A stretch of DNA of 64,000 nt. Source: Agrobacterium rubi TR3 = NBRC 13261. GTDB taxonomy: Bacteria > Pseudomonadota > Alphaproteobacteria > Rhizobiales > Rhizobiaceae. A program made the translations under genes and the position numbers. The number at the start of each line of letters is the position of its first letter. The stretch's first letter is position 1. The notes beneath the pieces are model-generated. The model was not told where the DNA came from. It made no database searches and was given only the letters and a program-made list of their open reading frames with translations. Where the stretch lies: the NCBI RefSeq assembly GCF_000739935.1, contig NZ_BBJU01000003.1:186001-250000 (forward strand). The letters are read 5' to 3'. Of this stretch, positions 1 to 9,360 are shown in pieces.

Positions 1-735
1 CGGATAATGGTTCGACAGCATAAAGAAGATGACGGGCAGCGTCAGATAATTGTTGTGCAGCGAGCGCTGCTTGGCGATGCGGCCATATTTCGGGTCAGGC
101 GTGCGACCGGCGATGAGGTCGGCGACGACGATCTTCTGGTTCGGAATGATGATCATGAAGACGTTGGCCGACATGATGGTGGCGGTGAAGGCGCCGAGAT
201 GCAGGAAGGCGGCGCGGCCCGTAAACACTTGCGTATAACCCCAGGCCATCGCCACCAGCGCGATGTAAAGCACCGCCATCAGGCCCCAGGTGTTCTTGCC
301 GATGGGGGATTTGCACAGCAGATCATAAAACACCCAGCCGATGGCGAGCGAGGCCAGCGACAGACAGATGGCCTGGAACTGCGTGAGTTCCAGCACCGAA
401 TGATCGATGAGAAACAGATCTGCACCGCCATAATAGACGATGCACAGCATGGCAAAGCCGGAGAGCCACGTAGCGTAGCTTTCCCATTTGAACCAGGTGA
501 GATGTTCCGGCATCGAGGCAGGCGCGACCAGATATTTCTGCACATGGTAGAAACCGCCGCCATGCACCTGCCACTCTTCACCATAAACACCCGGCGGCAT
601 GTGCGGGCGCTTCACCAGCCCCAAATCCAGTGCGATGAAGTAGAAGGATGAGCCGATCCAGGCGATGGCGGTGATGACGTGCAGCCACCTGACGGCAAAG
701 GCCATCCATTCCCACGCAATGGCATATTCGTACAT
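1..735 (-). CDS. puuD: Membrane urate hydroxylase PuuD, partial (C-terminus beyond left edge)
   Basis: The reading frame opens at an ATG at 735 and stays open to the first base of the window (245 codons seen). The translation begins MYEYAIAWEWMAFAVRW and is very hydrophobic, with about six membrane segments, including HVITAIAWIGSSFYF and the later NVFMIIIPNQ stretch. This matches the N-terminal membrane domain of PuuD-type urate oxidase, which converts urate to 5-hydroxyisourate in the inner membrane and usually carries a C-terminal cytochrome c domain; that part would lie outside the window. It sits downstream of the xanthine dehydrogenase genes on the same strand, so the product of XdhAB (urate) is the expected substrate. 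The family call is confident; the heme domain cannot be checked here. Confidence 0.9.
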   Translation of the reverse strand, partial: MYEYAIAWEWMAFAVRWLHVITAIAWIGSSFYFIALDLGLVKRPHMPPGVYGEEWQVHGGGFYHVQKYLVAPASMPEHLTWFKWESYATWLSGFAMLCIVYYGGADLFLIDHSVLELTQFQAICLSLASLAIGWVFYDLLCKSPIGKNTWGLMAVLYIALVAMAWGYTQVFTGRAAFLHLGAFTATIMSANVFMIIIPNQKIVVADLIAGRTPDPKYGRIAKQRSLHNNYLTLPVIFFMLSNHYP

Positions 736-837
736 TATGTTCCCCTGACGTTGCACCGCACTGTGCGAGAAATTCGACCATCAGAAAAGAGGGGAACCTG
801 CGAAACCGACAGATTTGTTGAGGGTAAACAGTGGCAA

Positions 838-1731
838 TCACGGCTCCGTCGGAAACTCCTCCTCCATCCACTCGCTGAATGCCTTGATCTTGGCGACCTT
901 GCGGCGGCTTTCGTGATGAACGATCCAGTAGTCGTGGCCATCATTGCAGACCAGGTCGAAGGGTTGGAGCAGGCGACCGGATGCGATGTCTTCGGCGAAG
1001 TGGACCGGATTGACGATGGCAACGCCGTGGCCCGCAATGGCCGCCTGCGCTTCCAGATTCTGGATGCCGAAGTCGCTGCCGGTTCGGCTGTCGAGATCGG
1101 TCTCGGTCACCCCTGCTTCCGCAAACCAGTGTTTCCACCAGCGATCATTGGGGCTGATGATGGGCAGTTTCAGAATATCGGCGGGATGCTTCAGCCCGCC
1201 GATGGTGGCGGCAAGCTTGGGGCTGACGACTGGGGCAAAATCCAGCCGCATGATTCGACGGCTGATGACGTCAGGCCAATCGCCTTTGCCCCAGCGAATG
1301 CCGATATCGACATTGGTGCGGGCAAAGTCCACGATCTCGTTGGTGAGAGCCAGTTGCACCGAGATTTTGGGGTATCTGGCCTGAAACACGCCCAACCGTC
1401 TCGCCAGCCATTGATGCGCGAAGGTCGTGGTGCAGGAGATGATGAGAACATCCGCCGTCCTGTTGCGCGCTTCTTCCAGCGCCGTCGCAAGAATACCGAA
1501 GGCTTGCGATGCCCGACCTGCCAGTAACTCGCCCGTTTGAGTCAGTTCCACCTGCCGTGGCTTGCGCAGGAACAGCGGTGCACCGACGAAATCCTCAAGC
1601 AATTTGATCTGATAGCTCACCGCCGTCTGCGTCATGCCCAGCTCTTCGCCAGCCCTAGTGAAACTCAGGTGACGCGCGGCACTTTCCAGCACGCGCATGG
1701 CATTCAGGGGTACGTTACGGGAGAGTTTCAT
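838..1731 (-). CDS. LysR-family transcriptional regulator (GcvA-like)
   Basis: About 297 residues from the ATG at 1731. The frame is open further upstream to 1806, but MKLSRNVPLNAMRVLESAARH is the usual family start and is preceded by a GAGA purine stretch about nine bases away. The N-terminal helix-turn-helix reads AARHLSFTRAGEELGMTQTAVSYQIKLLE (two parts of one motif, residues about 20-50). A periplasmic-binding-protein-like effector domain follows, with the family signature DVDIGIRWGKGDW-type segment near residue 145. It lies between puuD and xdhC on the same strand, so it probably controls purine breakdown; the effector (urate, xanthine or other) cannot be told from sequence. GcvA/AmpR-type sequence resemblance is clear, target assignment is inference. 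Confidence 0.85.
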   Translation of the reverse strand: MKLSRNVPLNAMRVLESAARHLSFTRAGEELGMTQTAVSYQIKLLEDFVGAPLFLRKPRQVELTQTGELLAGRASQAFGILATALEEARNRTADVLIISCTTTFAHQWLARRLGVFQARYPKISVQLALTNEIVDFARTNVDIGIRWGKGDWPDVISRRIMRLDFAPVVSPKLAATIGGLKHPADILKLPIISPNDRWWKHWFAEAGVTETDLDSRTGSDFGIQNLEAQAAIAGHGVAIVNPVHFAEDIASGRLLQPFDLVCNDGHDYWIVHHESRRKVAKIKAFSEWMEEEFPTEP

Positions 1732-1955
1732 GGATAAGTTCTCTTTATCCATATCATCAGAAGTTTCATTGGTTTTTCCATGAAAACAGGAGCATTTCTT
1801 CTCCATAGCATCAAAAGAACTTTGGAGAAATGATATGCGTACAGCCGCTCTCAGCGTCTGGCCACGGCTATTTGCGCGACTATGGATATTGGACTGGTTT
1901 ACGCGAAAATCGGCTCAATCGAACCCGTCGCAGGAAGACGAAATGCAGGACCACA

Positions 1956-2813
1956 TCAAACGCGATCTTGGCCTGCTGGATGGTCGCGATCAGATCGGGC
2001 CGGGGCGGGTGCGGCAAAGCGATGAATTGCGTGAAGCACTTCGGCTGCTACCAAGGTCGCTATGACGGCGGGACGTTTGTCTTTCACGGTGTTTCCGCCG
2101 ATGGGCAGAACCAGTCGCTCTAGCATTGACGTTGGCTGACCTTCGCGCTCCAGCCAGTGCGCGAAGGTGGCGCGTTTGGTCTTGGAACCGATCATGCCGA
2201 CATAGGCCAGATCAGCGCGGGCAAGCGCTTCCTTGGCAATCAGGAAATCCAGCGCGTGATCATGGGTGACGATGATCACCGTTCCACCAGCGGGAACGGC
2301 TTTCACCATGGCTTCGGGCATCGCGGTAAGGTGGGACGACACGGTCTCAGGTAGCCAAACCAGTTCCTCACGCCGCGTCTCGATGACGGTGATGGAGAGT
2401 GGAAGGAGGGCCAGTGCCTGGGCCAGAGCTTTGCCCACATGGCCCGCGCCGAAGATGAAGACGGCGGGCTGGGACTGGTGCTCTTGCACTAGGCGCTGCT
2501 TCAGCCCTTCGGCGATTGCGGGTGTGACCTTTGTGAATTGCAGCAGGGTGCGCCCGCCGCAGCATTGGCCGATTTCGGGGCCGAGCGGGATGTCCATGGT
2601 GTCGTTGGCTGTCTTGCCCGCCAGCATCGCGCGGGCGTGGTCGATGGCCATGTATTCGAACTGCCCACCGCCGATGGTTTGCCAGATGCGGGTTGATGAA
2701 ACGAGCATGAAGGTTCCGGCTTCGCGTGGGGCAGAGCCTTTTACGGATTCGATTTCGATGAGGATGGTGGGGTTTGATCCATCGAGAAAAGAGGAGATGG
2801 GGGTGTCAGGCAT
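1956..2813 (-). CDS. xdhC: Xanthine dehydrogenase accessory protein XdhC
   Basis: 285 residues. XdhC binds the molybdenum cofactor, protects its sulfurated form and delivers it to the XdhB subunit; it is not part of the finished enzyme. The N-terminal XdhC/CoxI motif (VKGSAPREAGTFMLV, about residues 24-38) and GGGQFEY are present, followed by the CCGGRTLL segment near residue 85 and a Rossmann-like domain with FIFGAGHVGKAL near 120. The GMIGSKTKR motif and the PIGGNTVKDKRPAVIA ending are typical. It follows xdhB on the same strand, but the two are separated by about 210 bases holding a large palindromic repeat, so it may be less tightly expressed than xdhAB. Confidence 0.93.
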   Translation of the reverse strand: MPDTPISSFLDGSNPTILIEIESVKGSAPREAGTFMLVSSTRIWQTIGGGQFEYMAIDHARAMLAGKTANDTMDIPLGPEIGQCCGGRTLLQFTKVTPAIAEGLKQRLVQEHQSQPAVFIFGAGHVGKALAQALALLPLSITVIETRREELVWLPETVSSHLTAMPEAMVKAVPAGGTVIIVTHDHALDFLIAKEALARADLAYVGMIGSKTKRATFAHWLEREGQPTSMLERLVLPIGGNTVKDKRPAVIATLVAAEVLHAIHRFAAPAPARSDRDHPAGQDRV

Positions 2814-2838
2814 GGGCGTCGGCCTTGGTGCCCGCGAA

Positions 2839-2992
2839 CCCCCTCTGGCCTGCCGGCCATCTCCCCCACAAGGGGGGAGAAACCGTGTGGCTAGGCCTTC
2901 GCTTCAGTCGCAGAGACATGCGTAAGTGATGGAGAGGGTGCGGCATATCTTCTCCCCCCTTGTAGGAGAGATGGCCGGCAGGCCAGAGGGGG
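2839..2992. repeat. RIME-like palindromic intergenic repeat
   Basis: Two 42-base arms (2839-2880 and 2951-2992) are reverse complements with only two mismatches, separated by 70 bases. The arms contain the nested palindrome GGCCTGCCGGCC and a CCCCC/GGGGG hairpin. This is the style of the Rhizobium-specific intergenic mosaic elements (RIME) found in many copies in Rhizobiaceae chromosomes. It sits between xdhB and xdhC in an otherwise tight operon and could fold in the transcript into a very stable stem. Confidence 0.8.
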
Positions 2993-3025
2993 CTCTGCTC
3001 CGCACTCAAGCGTTGCCTCATCACC

Positions 3026-5365
3026 TCACACCTTCCTCAACCGCTCCACCGCCATCAACACCCGTTCAGGCGTCGCAGGCGCATCCAGCCTCGGGCAGAC
3101 CTTGTAATCAGCAACGCTGGCCACCGCCATCGACAATGCTTCCAGCACAGAAATCGCCAGCATAAGCGGCGGTTCGCCGACGGCTTTGGAGCGACCAATA
3201 GTGGGCTCAGCGTTCTCGGCCCATTCCGCCAGTTTCACATCGAAGATTTTCGGGCGGTCCGACGCCAGCGGTATCTTGTAGGTGGACGGCGCGTGAGTGC
3301 GCAGTCGCCCCTTGGCATCCCACCACAGTTCCTCCGTCGTCAACCAGCCCATTCCCTGGATGAAGCCACCTTCGACCTGACCGATGTCGATGGCTGGGTT
3401 CAGCGATTTGCCGACATCGTGGAGAATATCGGTGCGCTCCATCATATATTCGCCGGTCAGCGTATCGATGGAGACCTCCGAAACCGATGCGCCATAAGCG
3501 AAATAATAGAACGGCGTGCCTTTGCCAGCAGCCCTGTCCCAGTGGATTTTCGGCGTCTTGTAAAAGCCTGCGGCAGAAAGCTGGACGCGGGCGAAATAGG
3601 CCTGTTTGATGAAGTCGTTAAAGGCGATTTCTTCCGTTCCTACCCTGATACGGTTGGGCAGGAACGTAATCTGATCTTCGCCCACATTCCATTTTTCCAT
3701 GGCGAATTTGACCAGGCGTTCCTTGATCTGGCGCGCCGCATCATAGGCGGCCATGCCGTTGAGATCTGTGCCGGAAGAGGCGGCGGTGGCGGAGGTGTTG
3801 GGCACTTTGCCTGTCGTGGTCGCGGTGATCTTGACGCGGTCGATATCCACCTGAAACGCATCGGCAATGACCTGCGCGACCTTGGTGTAAAGGCCCTGAC
3901 CCATCTCCGTGCCACCATGGTTGAGGTGGATGGAGCCATCATTATAGACGTGCACCAGCGCGCCCGCCTGGTTGAAGGCGGTCATGGTGAAGGAGATGCC
4001 GAATTTCACCGGCGTCAGCGCAATGCCCTTGCGGATGATGGGGCTCGTCTTGTTGAACTCGATGATCGCCTGTCGCCGCGCCTGATAGTCGCTGGAGGTT
4101 TCCAGTTCCTCCACGATTCGGGCGATGATGTTGTCTTCGACCTCCTGATGATAGGGGGTCAGCGTCCGGTTCGAGCCCTGCTGGCCGTAGAAATTCAGCT
4201 TGCGTATTTCCAGCGGGTCCTTGCCCACCGCATAGGCGATTTCCTCAATGAAGCGTTCCGCCCCCAGCATACCCTGCGGACCGCCGAAACCACGGAAGGC
4301 CGTGTTGGAAACCGTGTGGGTTTTCAAGGGCTTCGATTGCAGTTTTACATGCGGATAGAAATAGCTTGAATCCGCGTGGAACAGCGCGCGGTCGGTTACC
4401 GGGCCGGAAAGGTCGGAGGAGAAACCGCAGCGCGCGGCATAGGTGGCGTCAACCGCGTGAATGCGGCCTTCGTCATCGAAGCCCAGTTCATAATCGACGC
4501 GGAAGTCGTGGCGCTTGCCGGTGGCGGTCATGTCCTCATCGCGGTCGGGACGCATCTTGACGGCGCGGTTCAGCTTCTTGGCGGCGATGGCGCAGAGGGC
4601 TGCAAACTGGTTGCCCTGCGTTTCCTTGCCACCGAACCCACCGCCCATGCGCCTGACCTGCACGGTCACGGCGTTGGATTGCACCTGCAGAATGTGGCTG
4701 ACGATGTGCTGGATTTCGCTGGGATGCTGGGTGGAACTCCACACGGTCACCTCGTCATCTTCGCCCGGCACCGCCATGGCGATGTGGCCTTCGAGATAGA
4801 AATGCTCCTGCCCGCCAATGCGCATCGTACCGGTCAGGCGGCGCGGTGCGACGTCCATTTCCAGCTCGGCATCACCACGCTGAAGGGTCATGCCGGGGGT
4901 GACCAGCGGTTCGCCATTCTCCATGGCGCTGTCGATATCGCTCCAATGCGGCAAATCGTTGTATGTGATTTTCGCTTTGCGCGCTGCCTTGCGGGCAATG
5001 TCGCGGGTCTCGGCAAACACGGCAAAGATCGGCTGACCGTGAAACTGCACCAGCTTTTCCGCCAGCAAAGGTTCGTCGTGACGCCCGCCGGAGGACACAT
5101 CGTTTTCACCTGGCACATCCTTGCCGGTCATGACCCAGAGAACACCGGGCGTGGCTTCCACCTCTGAGAGGTCCATCGACACGATTTCGGCGTGCGCCCG
5201 GTCCGCCATGCCGATGGCACCGTGGATCATGCCCGCCGGTTCGGGAATATCATCGATATATTCGGCATTTCCGGTGACATGCTTGTGCGCTGAATCATGG
5301 CGCAGAGAGTTGTGCATCTTGCCATCGACGGCGGTTTTGGTGCGCTCGAAAGTGTTGGTGTCCAT
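3026..5365 (-). CDS. xdhB: Xanthine dehydrogenase, molybdopterin-binding subunit XdhB
   Basis: 779 residues, the normal length for the large subunit of bacterial heterotetrameric xanthine dehydrogenase, which oxidises hypoxanthine and xanthine to urate. The active-site motifs are all present: GGGFGGKE with Glu248, AFRGFGGPQG with Arg358, and KAVGEPP with the catalytic base Glu731. These correspond to the residues known from the bovine and Rhodobacter capsulatus enzymes. GGQEHFYLE (about 184-192) and GGTEMGQGL are further molybdopterin-domain markers. It starts three bases after the xdhA stop, so the two subunits are translationally linked. No broken motif was seen. Confidence 0.96.
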   Translation of the reverse strand: MDTNTFERTKTAVDGKMHNSLRHDSAHKHVTGNAEYIDDIPEPAGMIHGAIGMADRAHAEIVSMDLSEVEATPGVLWVMTGKDVPGENDVSSGGRHDEPLLAEKLVQFHGQPIFAVFAETRDIARKAARKAKITYNDLPHWSDIDSAMENGEPLVTPGMTLQRGDAELEMDVAPRRLTGTMRIGGQEHFYLEGHIAMAVPGEDDEVTVWSSTQHPSEIQHIVSHILQVQSNAVTVQVRRMGGGFGGKETQGNQFAALCAIAAKKLNRAVKMRPDRDEDMTATGKRHDFRVDYELGFDDEGRIHAVDATYAARCGFSSDLSGPVTDRALFHADSSYFYPHVKLQSKPLKTHTVSNTAFRGFGGPQGMLGAERFIEEIAYAVGKDPLEIRKLNFYGQQGSNRTLTPYHQEVEDNIIARIVEELETSSDYQARRQAIIEFNKTSPIIRKGIALTPVKFGISFTMTAFNQAGALVHVYNDGSIHLNHGGTEMGQGLYTKVAQVIADAFQVDIDRVKITATTTGKVPNTSATAASSGTDLNGMAAYDAARQIKERLVKFAMEKWNVGEDQITFLPNRIRVGTEEIAFNDFIKQAYFARVQLSAAGFYKTPKIHWDRAAGKGTPFYYFAYGASVSEVSIDTLTGEYMMERTDILHDVGKSLNPAIDIGQVEGGFIQGMGWLTTEELWWDAKGRLRTHAPSTYKIPLASDRPKIFDVKLAEWAENAEPTIGRSKAVGEPPLMLAISVLEALSMAVASVADYKVCPRLDAPATPERVLMAVERLRKV

Positions 5366-5368
5366 GGC

Positions 5369-6838
5369 TCAGGCCTCCGCCAGCGCGAAGCGCTGCAACT
5401 CATGGTGCTCGCCGGATGTCTCTAGAAAGAACCGCGTGAGCAGGTTCTTCGCCGTCAGCATCCGGTATTCGGCGGTAGCGCGCCAGTCCGTCAGCGGTTG
5501 GAAATCCTCATCGATGGCATCACGCGCTGCCTCAATGGTCTCAGAATTCCAAGGCTGATCCATTAGCGCCTCTTCCAGCTTCGCGGCTCGCTTGGGCGTT
5601 GCCGCCATGCCACCGAAGGCGATGCGGATGTCTTTGACCGTACCTGCTTCATCCAGCTTCAGATGATAGGCGGCACAGAGCGCGGAAATATCCTCATCGC
5701 GACGTTTGGAAATCTTGTAGATGGCGTAATGCACATCAGCGGCCGGGATCGGCACGAAAATCTTCTCCACGAATTCGCCCGCGAAACGGTCCTGATTGCC
5801 GTAGTCGATGAAGTATTTTTCGAGCGGCATGGTCCGGCTGCCGGACGCAGAGCGCAAGGTGAGCGTCGCGCCCAGCGCGATCAGCGCCGGTGGCGTATCG
5901 CCGATGGGTGAGCCGTTGGCGATGTTGCCGCCGATCGTGCCCATATTGCGCACCTGCTGGCCGCCGATGCGGTCGATCAGGCGGGCGAAGGGTGGAATGT
6001 GCTTTGCGAGAACGGTGAAGGCGTGGGCGTAAGTCACGCCAGCGCCAATGGAAATGCCGCCGTCCTCGACGTAGATGGATTGCAGCTCGCTCAAGTGATT
6101 GATGAAGATGACCGGGTTCAGCGCCCGCATCTGCTTCGTTACCCACAGGCCGACATCGGTGGAGCCTGCAACGATGGTCGCCTTGGGCTCGGCGGCATAG
6201 GCGGCTGCAAACTCGTTGAGGTTGGAGGGGATGATGGTGCGACAGTCATCTTTGGTGACGGTGATCGTCTCGTTCAGCTGAATGGCCCATAGGCGGGACA
6301 TGATGCTGGCACGGTCCCGTTCTATCGGATCGAACAGCGTGCTGGGCTTGGCAGCCGTCACGCTTTCGGCGGCGCGGATGATCGGCTCGTAGCCCGTGCA
6401 GCGACATAGATTGCCCTGCAAGGCCTTTTCGATGTCTGCGCGGGATGGCTTGTTGCTCGTCAGCCAAAGGCCATAAAGCGACATGACGAAGCCGGGCGTG
6501 CAGAAGCCGCATTGCGAGCCATGATAATCCACCATGGCCTGTTGCACCGGATGCAGAACGCCGTCCTTGCTGGCCAGATGCTCGATGGTGACGATATGGG
6601 TGCCATGCAGCGAGCCGATGAAGCGAATGCAGGCATTGACGGTTTCATAACGCAGTGAGCCGTCCATCAGCCGCCCGACCAGCACGGTGCAGGCGCCGCA
6701 GTCACCCTCTGCACAGCCTTCCTTGGTGCCGGTCAGTCGTTTTTGCAGCCTCAGATAATCGAGCAGGGTCTCCGTCGGGCCGAAATCCCGAAGAGAAACG
6801 GTCTCGTTGTTGAGGATGAAGCTAATTGCGTCTTTCAT
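5369..6838 (-). CDS. xdhA: Xanthine dehydrogenase, FeS/FAD small subunit XdhA
   Basis: 489 residues. The N-terminal plant-type [2Fe-2S] domain has Cys42, Cys47, Cys50 and Cys70; the second [2Fe-2S] domain has Cys110, Cys113, Cys145 and Cys147 (CGFC and CRC motifs). The central FAD-binding domain of the CO-dehydrogenase flavoprotein family shows TIVAGSTDVGL and GTIGGNIANGSPIGD. Electrons from the XdhB molybdenum centre pass through these clusters to FAD and NAD+. It lies directly downstream of the bdhA-like gene (23 bases) and directly upstream of xdhB. The linkage bdhA-xdhA-xdhB is known from Sinorhizobium. Confidence 0.96.
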   Translation of the reverse strand: MKDAISFILNNETVSLRDFGPTETLLDYLRLQKRLTGTKEGCAEGDCGACTVLVGRLMDGSLRYETVNACIRFIGSLHGTHIVTIEHLASKDGVLHPVQQAMVDYHGSQCGFCTPGFVMSLYGLWLTSNKPSRADIEKALQGNLCRCTGYEPIIRAAESVTAAKPSTLFDPIERDRASIMSRLWAIQLNETITVTKDDCRTIIPSNLNEFAAAYAAEPKATIVAGSTDVGLWVTKQMRALNPVIFINHLSELQSIYVEDGGISIGAGVTYAHAFTVLAKHIPPFARLIDRIGGQQVRNMGTIGGNIANGSPIGDTPPALIALGATLTLRSASGSRTMPLEKYFIDYGNQDRFAGEFVEKIFVPIPAADVHYAIYKISKRRDEDISALCAAYHLKLDEAGTVKDIRIAFGGMAATPKRAAKLEEALMDQPWNSETIEAARDAIDEDFQPLTDWRATAEYRMLTAKNLLTRFFLETSGEHHELQRFALAEA

Positions 6839-6861
6839 GCCGTGCCTTCGTATGCTTGTCG

Positions 6862-7638
6862 TTATTGGGCGGTCCAGCCGCCATCGATGGAAATATGCGT
6901 GCCGGTGATCTGCTTGGCCGCGTCGCTGGCCAAGAAGATGGCGGTCGCTGCGATATCCTCGACCGTCACAAATTCCTTCGTCGCTTGCAGCCGCAGGAGA
7001 ACATCGTTCTTAACCTCGTCCTCGCTGATGCCGCGTGACTTCGCCGTATCGGGTATCTGCTTTTCCACCAGTGATGTCAGCACGTAGCCTGGGCAGATGG
7101 CATTGACGGTAATTCCGGTTTCGGCAAGCTCCAACGCTGCGGATTTCGTCAGGCCGATGATACCATGCTTTGCCGCGACATAGGCAGATTTATAGGGCGA
7201 GGCGACGAGCCCGTGGGCCGAGGCGATGTTGATGATGCGGCCTTTGCCAGCGGCCTTCATCAGCGGAATCGCAGCACGCATGGTGTGGAAAGAACTGGTC
7301 AGATTGATGGCGATGATCTGATCCCATTTTTCCGGCGGAAACTCCTCCACTGGGGCCACATGCTGCACACCCGCATTGTTTACCAAAATATCCACTGCAC
7401 CCATTTTCTCGTGGGTGGTCTTGATCAGGTCGGCAATTTCGTCTGGCTTGGTCATGTCGGCGGGGTGATAGAGCACGCGGGTGCCGCTTTCCGCTTCCAT
7501 CAAAAGCCGCGTATCTTCGATTTCGTGCTCGTCGCCGAAGCCGTTGAGCATGACGTTGCAACCATCATTTGCGAAGGCTTGCGCTATGGCCAGACCAATA
7601 CCACTGGTCGAGCCTGTTACGATGACTGTCCGATGCAT
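6862..7638 (-). CDS. bdhA: D-3-hydroxybutyrate dehydrogenase (SDR family)
   Basis: 258 residues, a classical short-chain dehydrogenase: TGSTSGIG cofactor loop (residues 8-15), NNAG at 87-90, catalytic Ser140, Tyr153 and Lys157, and a C-terminus ending SIDGGWTAQ. The sequence VTGSTSGIGLAIAQAFA and HVAPVEEFPPEKWD is the pattern of rhizobial BdhA, which oxidises D-3-hydroxybutyrate to acetoacetate in polyhydroxybutyrate breakdown. The ATG at 7638 is preceded by AAGGGGAA. It is the first gene of the minus-strand group bdhA-xdhA-xdhB, a gene order reported in Sinorhizobium, and is divergent from glpK (160 bases). Confidence 0.88.
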   Translation of the reverse strand: MHRTVIVTGSTSGIGLAIAQAFANDGCNVMLNGFGDEHEIEDTRLLMEAESGTRVLYHPADMTKPDEIADLIKTTHEKMGAVDILVNNAGVQHVAPVEEFPPEKWDQIIAINLTSSFHTMRAAIPLMKAAGKGRIINIASAHGLVASPYKSAYVAAKHGIIGLTKSAALELAETGITVNAICPGYVLTSLVEKQIPDTAKSRGISEDEVKNDVLLRLQATKEFVTVEDIAATAIFLASDAAKQITGTHISIDGGWTAQ

Positions 7639-7798
7639 GCGTTCCCCTTTTTATCCAACGTTGCAACGATTTACATCAGGTTATGCTTAAACCGGGGGAA
7701 CTGGCAATCGTATTTGACATGAGGATGCATGCGACGGTGGCTTGACTTTCCCCGCCGCGCATATTGTTTTGCCGCAGACATAGTTTCGGGAGGCATGC

Positions 7799-9298
7799 AT
7801 GGGCGGATATATCCTCGCCATCGACCAAGGTACGACATCGACAAGGGCCATCGTTTTCGATGGTTCGATGCAGGTGGCAGGCACGGGGCAGAAAGAATTC
7901 CGCCAGATATTTCCCGATTCCGGCTGGGTGGAGCATGACCCGGAAGAAATCTGGGAAAGCGTCGTCTGGTCCATCAAGCAGGCACTGGAAAAAGCCAAGC
8001 TGAAAGCCTCGGATATCGCCGCTATCGGCATTACCAACCAGCGCGAAACAACGCTGCTGTGGGAGCGTGACACCGGCAAACCGCTGCACAACGCCATCGT
8101 CTGGCAGGACCGGCGCACCGCCAAGCTGTGCGAAAAGCTGAAGAAGGACGGCCACGAAAAGGCCTTCGTCAAGAAAACCGGCCTGCTGCTCGACCCTTAT
8201 TTTTCCGGCACCAAGCTTTCCTGGCTGCTCTCCAAGATAAAGGGTGCGCGCAAGCGGGCGGAAAAGGGCGAGCTTTGCTTCGGCACGGTCGATACGTTCC
8301 TCATCTGGCGGCTGACGGGCGGCAAATCCTTCGTGACGGATGCCACCAATGCGTCACGCACGCTGATGTTCAACATCGAAAAGAATGCCTGGGATAAGCA
8401 GCTTCTCGACATCCTCGACGTACCAGCATCGGTACTGCCTGAAGTGCTGGATTGCGCTGCCGAATTCGGCCTGGCCGATGAAGCCCTGTTCGGCGCGCCG
8501 ATCCCCATTCTCGGCGTGGCGGGCGATCAGCACGCTGCCGTCATCGGGCAGGCCTGTTTCGAACCGGGGATGCTGAAATCCACCTATGGCACGGGCTGCT
8601 TTGCGCTTCTCAACACCGGCGAGGACATGGTTCGCTCCAAGAACCGGCTGCTGACGACCATTGCCTACCGACTGAATGGCAAGACCACATACGCGTTGGA
8701 AGGCTCCATCTTCGTGGCGGGCGCTGCGGTACAATGGCTGCGGGATGGCTTGAAGGTGATCGGCTCTGCCTCGGAAACCGGCGTTTTGGCCGAAAAGGCC
8801 GATCCATCTCAGGACGTTTATCTGGTTCCTGCCTTCGTCGGTCTCGGTGCACCGTGGTGGGATGCCGACGCACGCGGCGCGATGTTTGGGCTGACGCGCG
8901 GCACGGGTCCGGCAGAGTTTGCCCGCGCGGCGCTTGAGGCCGTGTGCTATCAGACCGGCGATCTTCTAGACGCCATGCACAAGGACTGGAAAAACGCCAA
9001 TGGCGATACGGTTCTGCGGGTGGATGGCGGAATGGTGGCGTCCGATTGGACAATGCAGCGGCTCTCCGACCTCATCGACGCACCCGTGGACCGCCCGGTC
9101 ATCCTTGAAACCACCGCACTCGGTGCTGCCTGGCTTGCGGGCAGCAAGGCCGGTGTCTGGCCTGACATGAAGGCGTTTTCCGACGCTTGGTCGCGCGATC
9201 AACGTTTCGAGCCTAAAATGGATGGTGAGACCCGCGAGCGTAAGATCAAGGGCTGGAAAGATGCCGTTGCCCGCACGCTGAGCAATCGCTCGAAATAA
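7799..9298 (+). CDS. glpK: Glycerol kinase
   Basis: 499 residues, the normal GlpK length. It phosphorylates glycerol to glycerol 3-phosphate in the cytoplasm. FGGY-kinase landmarks are present: [11 protein letters not shown] phosphate loop (residues 7-17), [23 protein letters not shown] near residue 240, and the second signature [19 protein letters not shown] near 300. The ATG is preceded by GGGAGG at a good distance. It stands alone, without glpD, glpF or glpR nearby. The divergent region 7639-7798 holds a TTGACT and a TTGACA hexamer, but I could not fix a convincing full promoter. Confidence 0.96.
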   Translation: MGGYILAIDQGTTSTRAIVFDGSMQVAGTGQKEFRQIFPDSGWVEHDPEEIWESVVWSIKQALEKAKLKASDIAAIGITNQRETTLLWERDTGKPLHNAIVWQDRRTAKLCEKLKKDGHEKAFVKKTGLLLDPYFSGTKLSWLLSKIKGARKRAEKGELCFGTVDTFLIWRLTGGKSFVTDATNASRTLMFNIEKNAWDKQLLDILDVPASVLPEVLDCAAEFGLADEALFGAPIPILGVAGDQHAAVIGQACFEPGMLKSTYGTGCFALLNTGEDMVRSKNRLLTTIAYRLNGKTTYALEGSIFVAGAAVQWLRDGLKVIGSASETGVLAEKADPSQDVYLVPAFVGLGAPWWDADARGAMFGLTRGTGPAEFARAALEAVCYQTGDLLDAMHKDWKNANGDTVLRVDGGMVASDWTMQRLSDLIDAPVDRPVILETTALGAAWLAGSKAGVWPDMKAFSDAWSRDQRFEPKMDGETRERKIKGWKDAVARTLSNRSK

Positions 9299-9360
9299 GC
9301 ATTTATAGTTATTGCTAAAATGCGATATGGTATCCGCCGTTCAGGGAGAGGGGACAGCGG

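Noticed and set aside
1835-2065. 76-codon plus-strand frame after GGAGAA, between the LysR gene and xdhC
   Set aside because: A ribosome-like site is present, but the frame runs antisense into xdhC and the translation resembles no family.
3293-5167. Long plus-strand open frames across xdhB
   Set aside because: They are antisense to a gene with complete catalytic motifs and show no family pattern; high G+C makes such frames common.
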